A stretch of 21,715 bases of DNA. Source: an uncultured Rhodovulum sp. (GTDB taxonomy: Bacteria > Pseudomonadota > Alphaproteobacteria > Rhodobacterales > Rhodobacteraceae). The notes under the pieces were generated by a model that saw only the letters and a list, made by a program, of their open reading frames with translations, had not been told where the DNA came from and searched no databases. This document shows, in pieces, positions 7,825-14,754 of this stretch. The translations under genes were made by a program, and so were the position numbers. The stretch covers positions 1 to 21,715 of the forward strand of contig CAMIMK010000012.1 of the NCBI GenBank assembly GCA_946221765.1. Direction: 5' to 3'. Positions within the stretch are counted from its first letter, which is position 1, and every line of letters begins with the position of its first letter.

Positions 7825-8754
7825 TCACTCCACCGGCATGCTGGCGGCGTCGTTGACCTTGACCGCCTCGACCGCGAGCGGCCCGAGCCCCCATTTCTCC
7901 ATGATCGCCTTGTAGCCCCCGGCCGCGACCATCTGCTCCAGCGCCGCGACCAGCGTGTCGCGCAGCTCCGGGGTGTCCTTGGCGGTCAGCATGCCGAGAT
8001 AGCCGACGGCGAGGCGGATGTCGGGCAGCGCCTGCAACCCCTTGCCGTTCCCGACCTGGTTCGCGGTCGTGTAGACGCTCGTCGCATAGCCGTTGACCGT
8101 GGCATCCGCCCGGCCGGTGCGCACCGCCTGCAGCACGTCCGGCATCTTCGGCAGCGACAGGATCTCGATCGGCGTCTCGCATTTGGCGGAGGCCGCCTCG
8201 ACCATGCGGTTCTGGAAGGTGCCGACCGGCACCGCGACCCGCCTGCCGCAGAGATCCGCCATCGACGCAATGCCGAGCGGATTGCCCTGGATCGTCATGA
8301 TCGTTGTCGCATCATACATGTAGTCGATGACATCGACCTGCTTTTCCAGCTCGGGATCGTCGTTGATGCCCGAGATCGACACGTCGAACCGCTTCGACAG
8401 GATGGCCGGCACGATCGCCGCGCCGGCGCCCACGTCCGTCATCTGCACCTCGACCCCGAGAATGACGCCGAGCGCCGTCGCGAGGTCGGCGTCGATGCCG
8501 ACAAGGCCGCCGTCCGCGCCATGGAAGCTGATCGGCGGGGTGAGGTCGGTCGCGACCTTCAGCACCCCGGCCGACCTGACCGATGCCGGCAGCCTGGCTG
8601 CCAGCGTCTCGTTCCGCACGACGCCGGGGAGCGCGGTGATCTCGGCGCTGGGCGTCATGACCTCCGCAGTTCCCTGGGCGACCGCCACCGTCCCGGCCAG
8701 CGCCACCGCCGCTCCGACGAGCGTCGATCCGAGGAGCTTTCGAATGCCATCCAT
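7825..8754 (-). CDS. Amino acid ABC transporter substrate-binding protein
   Basis: A 309-residue periplasmic protein of solute-binding family 3. The N-terminus has a positive charge, a hydrophobic core (about 8-24) and a probable Sec cleavage site after VAVA (about residue 26). The mature part contains LKVATDLTPPISFHGADGGL and, shortly after, VGIDADLATALG, the canonical first lobe for amino-acid ligands. A second lobe follows with VAVPVGTFQNRMVE and GRADATVNGYAT. The C-terminal GYKAIMEKWGLG is the usual closing helix. GAGG precedes the ATG by about 6 nt. It is first in the operon, divergent from the GntR gene. The ligand is probably an amino acid or derivative. Confidence 0.92.
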   Translation of the reverse strand: MDGIRKLLGSTLVGAAVALAGTVAVAQGTAEVMTPSAEITALPGVVRNETLAARLPASVRSAGVLKVATDLTPPISFHGADGGLVGIDADLATALGVILGVEVQMTDVGAGAAIVPAILSKRFDVSISGINDDPELEKQVDVIDYMYDATTIMTIQGNPLGIASMADLCGRRVAVPVGTFQNRMVEAASAKCETPIEILSLPKMPDVLQAVRTGRADATVNGYATSVYTTANQVGNGKGLQALPDIRLAVGYLGMLTAKDTPELRDTLVAALEQMVAAGGYKAIMEKWGLGPLAVEAVKVNDAASMPVE

Positions 8755-9010
8755 GCTAACCTCTTTTCCATGGCCTCAGGCGATCCCGGCGTCCGGTCCG
8801 GCCTGCGTTTCCTTCTGATCGCTATGATCTTCGAAAATTCATGCGCAAGTAATTCCGGTCATGTGTGCGCTTGGCGTTGCGGGATTCTTGCCTGCGCGTG
8901 TTTGGACGCCTATGCACTAGCCAGAGGTGGCGCGGACTTGGGCAGAGTTCACCTGCCGCGGAACGATCTCGCCGAATCGTGCCGCCCTGTGCGAGAACGC
9001 CTCGACTGAC
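8755..9010. promoter_or_regulatory. Divergent control region between the amino-acid transport operon and the GntR regulator
   Basis: This 256-bp region separates two diverging genes. At 8824-8842 lies an imperfect inverted repeat (ATGATC, then TTCGAAAATTCAT; 12 of 19 positions symmetric) centred on TTCGAA. A weak minus-strand promoter (TTGCGC at 8848-8843, 17-bp gap, ATAGCG at 8825-8820) overlaps it. This would let the GntR protein repress the transport operon and perhaps itself. The placement fits, but the hexamers are poor and the operator assignment is inference. Confidence 0.35.
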
Positions 9011-9793
9011 ATGGAGAACGTCTTGGCCCCGTCCCGCAGCAGATCCGAAGAATTCGCCGAGGATCCGTCCGAGAGAATCTGTGCGACCCTCATGGAAGCC
9101 GTCTCCGAGCGTGCCCTGCGCCCCGGCACCAAGCTGATGGAAGAGGTGATCGCCCGGCATTTCGGGGTCAGCCGCACCGCGGTGCGTGGCGCCATTGCCA
9201 TCCTGGAGCGCGCCCATCTGGTCGAGCTCCGCCGCAACCACGGCTCGTTCATCGCCTCGCCGGACCGCGCCGAGGCGCGCCAGCTGCTCGATACCCGGCG
9301 CATCCTCGAGATGGCGACGGTCGATGCGGTGATGGCCACGGCCGCGCCCTCGGACCTCGACCGGCTCGAACGCCTGACCCTGGAGGAGGAGGCGGTCCAC
9401 TCCGGGGCCGACGATGGCGCGAAGCAGCGCCTGTCCGGCAATTTCCACGTCGAGCTTGCGCGCGCCGCCGGCAATGCGGTGATGGAGGAGATGCTGAGGA
9501 ACGTCCTCGCCCGCCTGTCCCTGGTGGCGGCGCTCTACGAGCGGGACGATGGCCGCAAATGCGGCGCCGTCGATCACCGCAGCATCCTCACCGCGATCCG
9601 CTCCGGCGATGCCGCCGCCGCCGCAACGGCCATGTCCCGCCATCTCGACGATCTCGAGGCGATGCTCGACCTCGACGCCGCGCCCGACACCGAGGACGCG
9701 CTGTCGATCGTGCTGCGGAAGTTCGCTCCGGACGCGCCTGCGGGGCAACGGCCCCCGCGCCGGACCCCGGCCGCGCCGCGGCATGGCGGTTGA
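9011..9793 (+). CDS. GntR-family transcriptional regulator, FCD (FadR-type) subgroup
   Basis: A 260-residue protein. A winged helix at about 20-83 contains the recognition helix HFGVSRTAVRGAIAILE and the wing GSFIA. A helical FCD effector domain follows to about 235. Likely metal or ligand residues of the FCD pocket are visible: D94 (LLDTRRILE), H146 (NFHVELA), H189 (VDHRSIL) and H211 (SRHLDDLE), the usual Asp-His-His-His set. The C-terminal 25 residues are Pro/Arg-rich and probably disordered. The ATG at 9011 is chosen because homology starts soon after it; a GTG at 8927 in frame would add 28 unsupported residues. The ribosome binding site is weak. It diverges from the amino-acid transport operon and probably represses it until an amino or sugar acid ligand binds. 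Confidence 0.88.
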   Translation: MENVLAPSRSRSEEFAEDPSERICATLMEAVSERALRPGTKLMEEVIARHFGVSRTAVRGAIAILERAHLVELRRNHGSFIASPDRAEARQLLDTRRILEMATVDAVMATAAPSDLDRLERLTLEEEAVHSGADDGAKQRLSGNFHVELARAAGNAVMEEMLRNVLARLSLVAALYERDDGRKCGAVDHRSILTAIRSGDAAAAATAMSRHLDDLEAMLDLDAAPDTEDALSIVLRKFAPDAPAGQRPPRRTPAAPRHGG

Positions 9794-9798
9794 GGCCT

Positions 9799-9822
9799 CC
9801 CGCCGAAGATCGCATCGGCGGG
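9799..9822. terminator. GC-rich hairpin between convergent genes, possible bidirectional terminator
   Basis: Arms CCCGCCGA (9799-9806) and TCGGCGGG (9815-9822) form a perfect 8-bp stem with an 8-nt loop, 6 bp after the GntR stop. There is no T run on either strand, so it is at best a weak or Rho-assisted terminator. A second GC stem lies at about 9866-9892. The converging proline-racemase-family gene ends at 9908. Confidence 0.4.
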
Positions 9823-9907
9823 GCTGCTGTCTGTCCCGCGTGTCCGGCTCCTTGTGGATGCGCCTGCCGGGCCGGGCTTCTCGGCCGGCTCTGGACCGGG
9901 AGTGTCC

Positions 9908-10936
9908 TTATCGGGCACCCCAGGTGTCGGTGAGACGATACGCCTCCGGCCAGGGGTCGGAGGGGTCGAGCATGTGCTGGTGGATGCCGGTGATCCAGCC
10001 CCGGCCGGAGATTTCCGGGCGGATGGCCGGCCGGCCGCCGACGGTCGTCGTGCCGAGGATGCGTCCGGCGAAGGTCGAGCCGATCAGCGAGACGGCGGTG
10101 AGGCGGTCACCCACCGCCATCTCGCCGCGGGCGTGGAGCACGGCCATGCGGGCGGACAGCGCGGTGCCGGTCGGCGAACGGTCGACCTTTCCGGGCCGGA
10201 TCGCCACCGCCGCCTGTGTCCGAAGGCCATCCGGGGTGCGCTCGATCGCCCCGGCGAAGAGGCAGAAGGAGATGTGGCGCCAGTCCGGGTTCCCGGGATG
10301 CGCGAAGCCGAGGGCCGCGGTCGCGGCATCACTGATCCGGACGCCGAGGCGGGCGATGTCATGCGCCGCGTCGGGCGTCAGCGACAGGCCGAGCGCGGCG
10401 GGGTCGACGAAGACGAAGCTGTCGCCGCCATAGGCGGTATCGACGGTGAGCGTGCCGAGCCCCTCGACTTCCAGCGGTACGCCGAGCCGTGCGGCGAAGC
10501 TCGGCAGGTTCTCGACGAAGATGCGCTCGGCCTTGCCGCCGCGGCACTCGGCGCGCACCCGGACGAGGCCGCCCGGCGCTTCCAGCACCAGCTCGGTGAC
10601 GGGCTCGCGCATCGGCACCAGCCCGCCGTCGAGCAGCACCGTCGCGACGCAGATCGAGTTCGAGCCCGACATCGGTGGCGTGTCTTCGGGCTCCATGATG
10701 ATGAAGGCGGCGTCGGCCCGCGGGTCCTTCGGCGGGACGAGCAGATTGACATGCCGGAAGACGCCGCCGCGCGGCTCGTTGAGGACGAAGCCGCGCAGGC
10801 GGCCGTCCTGCGCGATCCACCGGCTCTGTGCCCAGAGCGTTTCCCCCGGCGGCGGCAGAACGCCCCCGACGATCACGTCGCCGACCTCGCCCTCGGCATG
10901 GGCGGAGATGACGTGAAGGGTCTGCATGGAGCGCAT
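9908..10936 (-). CDS. Proline racemase-family protein (probable hydroxyproline dehydratase/epimerase) with Ser/Thr catalytic pair
   Basis: A 342-residue protein with the full two-lobed proline racemase fold. Proline racemases and 4-hydroxyproline epimerases use two Cys. Here the first site reads MSGSNS with Ser at 90, and the second reads DRSPTGTALS with Thr at 256. Thr at the second site is known in trans-3-hydroxy-L-proline dehydratases, so a dehydratase, or an epimerase acting on a hydroxy- or N-methylproline, is more likely than racemisation of proline. The start at 10936 lies 1 bp after the stop of the oxidoreductase gene, so the two are coupled; an in-frame ATG at 10927 is possible, and neither has a strong ribosome binding site. 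The neighbour is an N-demethylase-like flavoprotein, which supports a proline-betaine or hydroxyproline pathway. The family call is secure; the reaction is inferred. Confidence 0.9.
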   Translation of the reverse strand: MRSMQTLHVISAHAEGEVGDVIVGGVLPPPGETLWAQSRWIAQDGRLRGFVLNEPRGGVFRHVNLLVPPKDPRADAAFIIMEPEDTPPMSGSNSICVATVLLDGGLVPMREPVTELVLEAPGGLVRVRAECRGGKAERIFVENLPSFAARLGVPLEVEGLGTLTVDTAYGGDSFVFVDPAALGLSLTPDAAHDIARLGVRISDAATAALGFAHPGNPDWRHISFCLFAGAIERTPDGLRTQAAVAIRPGKVDRSPTGTALSARMAVLHARGEMAVGDRLTAVSLIGSTFAGRILGTTTVGGRPAIRPEISGRGWITGIHQHMLDPSDPWPEAYRLTDTWGAR

Positions 10937-10937
10937 C

Positions 10938-12974
10938 TCAGAGCGTCCGCACCAGCCGCAGCGCGTCATAGACCGCGGCATGGGTGTTGCGGGCCGCCAC
11001 CGCGTCGCCGATGCGGAAGAGCTGGTAGGCGCCGGCGGGATTGCGGGCCACATCCTGCGCCCGGCCCTCGACCAGCGCCTCGTAGTCCACGTCGCCGAGG
11101 TTGCGGGAGCCGGGGCGGAGCTCGAAATAGAGGTCGTCGAGCGGCCGCGTCCCGTGGTTGACCACCACCTGGTCGACCCGCCGTTCGCGGGTGACACCGC
11201 CATAGTCGCTGCCGATCACCGCGACGAGTTCGTTGCCCTCGGCCCGGACGGCATCGAGCTTCCAGGTGACGGTGAAGATCACGTCGCGCTTCTGCAGGTC
11301 CCGCATCGAGGGCGTCAGCGACATCGCCATCACCTCGGGCGCGAAGCTCCGGTCCCGGGTCATCACCTCGACCCGCGCCCCGGTCCCGGCGATCTTCTCC
11401 GCCGCCTGCAATGCCGCATAGTCGCCGGCATCGTCATAGATCAGCACGTTCGATCCCGGCCGCACGTCTCCCGACAGGATGTCCCAGGCCGAGACGACGA
11501 GCGGATTGCCCTCGGCCAGCACCTCCGTATGCGGCAGGCCGCCGGTGGCAATCACCACGACATCGGGACCGTCGGCCAGGACCGTGGCGCCGTCGGCATA
11601 GCTGTTGAACCGGAACGCGACCCCCATCCGGGTGCATTCGGCGAAGCGCCAGTCGATGAGCGCCATCATCTCGTGCCGCCGCGGCGTCTGCGCCGTCAGC
11701 CGGATCTGCCCGCCCGGGTCGTTCGCGGCCTCGTGCACGACCACCGCATGTCCGCGCTCGGCCGCCACCCGCGCCGCCTCCAGCCCGGCCGGACCGGCGC
11801 CGACGACGACCACCCGCCGCGGCGCCGCGGCCTTCGCGATCGCGTGCGGCTGCTCGAGTTCGCGCCCCGTCGAGGGGTTGTGCAGGCAGAGCGCCATGCC
11901 GCCCTGATAGATCCGGTCGAGGCAGTAGTTCGCGCCGACGCAGGGGCGGATGCGCGCCTCCTCGCCGCGCAGGATCTTCGCGACGATATGCGGGTCGGCC
12001 ATGTGGGCGCGGGTCATGCCGACCATGTCGAGCTTGCCGGAGGCGATCGCGTGGCGCGCCGTCGCCACGTCCTGGATCTTCGCGGCGTGGAAGGTCGGGA
12101 AATTGGTCGCCGCGCGGACCTCGCCCGCGAAGTCGAGATGCGGGGCCGAGCGCATGCCCTGCACCGGGATGAGGTCGGTCAGTCCCGCGTCGGTGTCGAT
12201 ATGGCCTTTCACCACGTTCAGGAAGTCGACCATGCCGCAATCCTTCAGGCGGCGCGAGATTTCGAGCCCGTCGGCCTTGCTGAGCCCGCCCGGCAGATCC
12301 TCGTCGCCGGTGTAGCGGATGCCGACGATGAACTCGTCGCCGACGCGGGCGCGGATCGCGCGGAGCGTGTCGAAGGTGAAGCGGAGCCGGTTTTCCAGGT
12401 CGCCGCCATAGGGCCCGTCGAGCTCGTTGGTGAGCGGGGACCAGAACTGGTCCATCAGATGGCCGTAGGCCTGCAGCTCGATCCCGTCGAGCCCGGCCGC
12501 CTGCATCCGCTCGGCGGCGTCGGCGTAATCCTCGATGATCCGGGCGATGTCCCAGTCCTCGGCCTTCTTCGGGAAGGCCCGGTGCGCGGCCTCGCGCTCG
12601 TGGCCGGGCGAGACGACCGGCAGCCAGTCGGCCTTGTCCCAGCGCGTCCGCCGGCCAAGGTGGGTGAGCTGGATCATTACCGCGCAGCCGTGCTCGTGGC
12701 ACTCGTCGGTCAGCGCCTTCATCCAGCCGACCACCTCGTCCTTCCAGGCGAGGATGTTGTTGAAGACCGGCGGGCTGTCGCGCGCGACCGAGGCCGAGCC
12801 CGCCGTCATCGTCATCGCCACCCCGGCCCGCGCCCGCTCGACGTGATAGGCGCGGTACCGCTCCTTCGGCATGCCGTCCTCGGGATAGGCCGGCTCGTGG
12901 CTGGTGATGATCAGCCGGTTCTTCAGCGCGAGATGCCTGAGGCGGTACGGCTGCAGGAGGGGGTCGCTGGACAT
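10938..12974 (-). CDS. Old yellow enzyme-type NADH:flavin oxidoreductase / N-methyl amino acid demethylase-like flavoprotein
   Basis: A 678-residue protein with the layout of trimethylamine dehydrogenase and 2,4-dienoyl-CoA reductase. An FMN TIM barrel (about 1-340) contains HLGRR (105-109). An iron-sulfur segment (345-363) follows. A dinucleotide domain starts with VVVVGAGPAGLEA (388-400), and an NAD(P)-binding part reads to the end. Three cluster cysteines are visible (C345, C351, C363), but the fourth usual position is Ala348 (CVGANYC). The active-site segment reads AYGHL (169-173), where related reductases have AHGYL. From memory, annotated N-methylproline demethylases look similar. It probably removes an N-methyl group from a small amine, feeding the proline-racemase-family enzyme encoded downstream. 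It is the first gene of the operon, under a divergent TetR gene. Confidence 0.88.
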   Translation of the reverse strand: MSSDPLLQPYRLRHLALKNRLIITSHEPAYPEDGMPKERYRAYHVERARAGVAMTMTAGSASVARDSPPVFNNILAWKDEVVGWMKALTDECHEHGCAVMIQLTHLGRRTRWDKADWLPVVSPGHEREAAHRAFPKKAEDWDIARIIEDYADAAERMQAAGLDGIELQAYGHLMDQFWSPLTNELDGPYGGDLENRLRFTFDTLRAIRARVGDEFIVGIRYTGDEDLPGGLSKADGLEISRRLKDCGMVDFLNVVKGHIDTDAGLTDLIPVQGMRSAPHLDFAGEVRAATNFPTFHAAKIQDVATARHAIASGKLDMVGMTRAHMADPHIVAKILRGEEARIRPCVGANYCLDRIYQGGMALCLHNPSTGRELEQPHAIAKAAAPRRVVVVGAGPAGLEAARVAAERGHAVVVHEAANDPGGQIRLTAQTPRRHEMMALIDWRFAECTRMGVAFRFNSYADGATVLADGPDVVVIATGGLPHTEVLAEGNPLVVSAWDILSGDVRPGSNVLIYDDAGDYAALQAAEKIAGTGARVEVMTRDRSFAPEVMAMSLTPSMRDLQKRDVIFTVTWKLDAVRAEGNELVAVIGSDYGGVTRERRVDQVVVNHGTRPLDDLYFELRPGSRNLGDVDYEALVEGRAQDVARNPAGAYQLFRIGDAVAARNTHAAVYDALRLVRTL

Positions 12975-12975
12975 C

Positions 12976-13005
12976 GGCGTCTCCGGTGGCTACCGGAGAA
13001 ACGCC
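12976..13005 (-). promoter_or_regulatory. Hairpin in the leader of the flavoprotein operon that buries the ribosome binding site
   Basis: Read on the minus strand, GGCGT and CTCCGGT pair with ACCGGAG and ACGCC around a 4-nt loop, giving 12 base pairs interrupted only by a two-base bulge. The stem ends one base before the ATG at 12974. The only good Shine-Dalgarno sequence, GGAG, 6 nt before the ATG, lies inside the stem. This could limit translation until the hairpin is opened. Confidence 0.55.
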
Positions 13006-13007
13006 TT

Positions 13008-13050
13008 AAATGTTCACTTGTGTCGAGTCAATGGCCATAAGTGAACATTT
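13008..13050. promoter_or_regulatory. Divergent operator/promoter of tetR and the flavoprotein operon: perfect 12-bp inverted repeat
   Basis: AAATGTTCACTT (13008-13019) and AAGTGAACATTT (13039-13050) are exact inverted copies separated by 19 bp, in an AT-rich patch between diverging genes. Each arm is itself a quasi-palindrome of form AAnTGnnCAnTT, so each could bind one TetR dimer, with centres 31 bp (about three helical turns) apart. The repeat also supplies promoter elements. On the plus strand TTCACT (13013-13018), 17 bp, then CATAAG (13036-13041). On the minus strand TTCACT (13045-13040), 17 bp, then CACAAG (13022-13017), or alternatively TTGACT at 13031-13026. Repressor binding would block both directions. 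Confidence 0.8.
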
Positions 13051-13088
13051 GCCTTGCCGCCCGCGTTCCGCGCGGATAGGGTCGGCCG

Positions 13089-13766
13089 ATGACCACGCCA
13101 CGCGACAGGGACGACGGGACCGGGAAGGCATCGGGCTGGCGCGGCTCGCGCGATGTCTGGCTTGCCGTGGCCCGGCAGGCGCTGATCGACACGGGTCTCG
13201 AGGCGGTGAAGATCCAGCCACTGGCGAGCCGGCTCGGGATCGCGCGCACGAGCTTCTACTGGTTCTTCCGCGACCGGAACGACCTGCTCGATGCGCTGCT
13301 GGAGAGCTGGGACAGCCAGAACACCGGCGCCTTCGTCGCGGGTTGCACGGCCTATGCCGACACCGTCACCGAGGCGCTCCTCAACCTGATTGCCGTCTTC
13401 CACGACGAGACGGCCTTCGACCCGCGCCTCGATTTCGCGGTGCGGAGCTGGGCCCACCAGTCGGAGGCGGTGACGGCGCGGGTCAATGCGGCCGACGACC
13501 GCCGCCTCGCAGCGATCCGGGGCCTGTTCGAGCGGTTCGGCTATGCCCCCGACGATGCCGACGTGCGCGCCCGCACCGTCTACCTCGTCCAGATCGGCTA
13601 TATCGCGATGCAGGTGCGCGAGACGCCGGCCGAGCGGGTGCCGCGCGTCGCCCGCTATGTCGAGATCTATTCCGGCCGCCTGCCAAGCGCGGGCGAGATC
13701 GCCCGTTTCCATGCCCGGCTGAATTTCGACGCCGGGTCTCCCGATGCGCCGGCCCCGACGCCGTGA
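13089..13766 (+). CDS. TetR-family transcriptional regulator
   Basis: A 225-residue protein. The N-terminal three-helix DNA-binding domain spans about 20-66, with the helix-turn-helix in LASRLGIARTSFYWFFRDRN and the usual DLLDALL helix after it. A helical ligand domain follows to about 205, with an unassigned pocket. It diverges from the flavoprotein/proline-racemase-family operon, and the shared gap carries a perfect inverted repeat, so it almost certainly controls that operon and itself. The ligand is probably a substrate or intermediate such as an N-methylated or hydroxylated proline (inference). The ATG at 13089 has a purine-rich stretch about 8 nt upstream. Confidence 0.92.
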   Translation: MTTPRDRDDGTGKASGWRGSRDVWLAVARQALIDTGLEAVKIQPLASRLGIARTSFYWFFRDRNDLLDALLESWDSQNTGAFVAGCTAYADTVTEALLNLIAVFHDETAFDPRLDFAVRSWAHQSEAVTARVNAADDRRLAAIRGLFERFGYAPDDADVRARTVYLVQIGYIAMQVRETPAERVPRVARYVEIYSGRLPSAGEIARFHARLNFDAGSPDAPAPTP

Positions 13767-13841
13767 CACGGGCGGCCGCGGGGCCCGGGCGCGAAGCCCC
13801 CGCCCTGCAGGATCTTCTGACAGGAAATGCCCCTGGTCCCC

Positions 13842-13857
13842 GCCGGCCCCGGCCGGC
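13842..13857. terminator. GC palindrome between convergent genes, possible weak terminator
   Basis: GCCGGCC (13842-13848), CC, GGCCGGC (13851-13857) is a perfect 16-bp palindrome in the 105-bp gap between the convergent TetR gene and the LigB dioxygenase gene, 15 bp past the latter's stop. Another GC-rich foldback lies at about 13770-13805. No T run follows on either strand, so intrinsic termination is uncertain. Confidence 0.3.
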
Positions 13858-13871
13858 AGCGCGGCGGGCCG

Positions 13872-14690
13872 TCAGTACAGGACGAAACTCCGCATCGAGA
13901 CCGACGCGATGTCGATCGACTCGTTCATGAACAGGAGTTCGTCCCGGCGGTCGGCTGCACCCGCAACGGTCAGGGCGGGGAGGTAGTGGTCGAGTGTCGG
14001 ATGGGCAAGGCGCAGGAGCGGCCCCATCCCGTCGCGATCGCTCAGGGCGGCGAGGTCGCGGGCCTCGAGATTGCGGGCGAAGCTCGCGTCGAACGCGCTC
14101 GCCCAGTCATAGGGCTGGCGTCCGAGGCGCATGGCGCGCAGGTTGTGGACGATATTCCCGGATCCGAGGATCAGCACCCCGCGGCGGCGCAGGGCGGCGA
14201 GTTCGCGGCCGATCTCCACATGCCAGGGCAGGTCCTTCGTCATGTCGATCGAAAGCTGGAACACGGGCACGTCGGCGCCGGGATAGAGGAATTTCAGCAC
14301 CGACCAGGCGCCGTGGTCGAGGCCCCAGGTCTCGTCGCCTTCGGCGTGGTGGCTGGCGAGGAGCGCCGTCACCTCCCGGGCGACCTCGGGCGCGCCGGGG
14401 GCCGGATACCGGACGGCATGGAGCGCCTCGGGAAAGCCGTGGAAGTCATGGATGGTCCGGGGGGCGACCGACACGTCGACGAGCGTCGCCGCATGCGTCA
14501 TCCAGTGCGCCGAGACGACGAGGATCGCCTGCGGATGCGGCAGCGCCCGGCCGAGGTCGGCCCAGGCGCGCGCATAGGCGGTGTCCTCGATCGCGTTCAT
14601 CGGGGAGCCATGCCCGAGGAAGACCGCGGGCAGGCGGTCCGATGTCTTCAGGCGATCCTTCAGGGTCTGCAGGTCATGGGCGAGGCTCAT
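13872..14690 (-). CDS. ygiD: 4,5-DOPA dioxygenase extradiol-like protein (LigB superfamily, YgiD-like)
   Basis: A 272-residue class III extradiol-dioxygenase-fold protein. Conserved histidine motifs appear in the family order: FLGHGSPMNA (H27), VVSAHWM (H62), LDHGAWSVL (H126), SGNIVHNL (H182) and LDHYLPAL (H235). These include the metal ligands and the acid/base His. Length matches YgiD (about 270). The open frame extends 35 codons upstream, but the ATG at 14690 has GGAG 7 nt before it and begins the aligned region. The family opens catechol rings such as L-DOPA in plants and some bacteria; bacterial members are often of unknown physiological substrate and respond to stress. It lies 64 bp downstream of the reductase gene on the same strand, so co-transcription is likely. 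Confidence 0.88.
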   Translation of the reverse strand: MSLAHDLQTLKDRLKTSDRLPAVFLGHGSPMNAIEDTAYARAWADLGRALPHPQAILVVSAHWMTHAATLVDVSVAPRTIHDFHGFPEALHAVRYPAPGAPEVAREVTALLASHHAEGDETWGLDHGAWSVLKFLYPGADVPVFQLSIDMTKDLPWHVEIGRELAALRRRGVLILGSGNIVHNLRAMRLGRQPYDWASAFDASFARNLEARDLAALSDRDGMGPLLRLAHPTLDHYLPALTVAGAADRRDELLFMNESIDIASVSMRSFVLY

Positions 14691-14754
14691 CGACGGTCTC
14701 CGGGTGGGACGGGGAGGGGTCCGCGCTGCGGCGGACCCGGGGCGCGCCTGTGGC

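Noticed and set aside
8822..9784. A 320-codon minus-strand frame opposite the GntR gene
   Set aside because: It is a compositional shadow; the plus strand carries a complete GntR winged helix and FCD domain.
10926..13040. A 704-codon plus-strand open frame opposite the flavoprotein gene
   Set aside because: It is the reverse complement of a gene with full FMN, iron-sulfur and FAD motifs; its own translation is low complexity and would cover the operator region.
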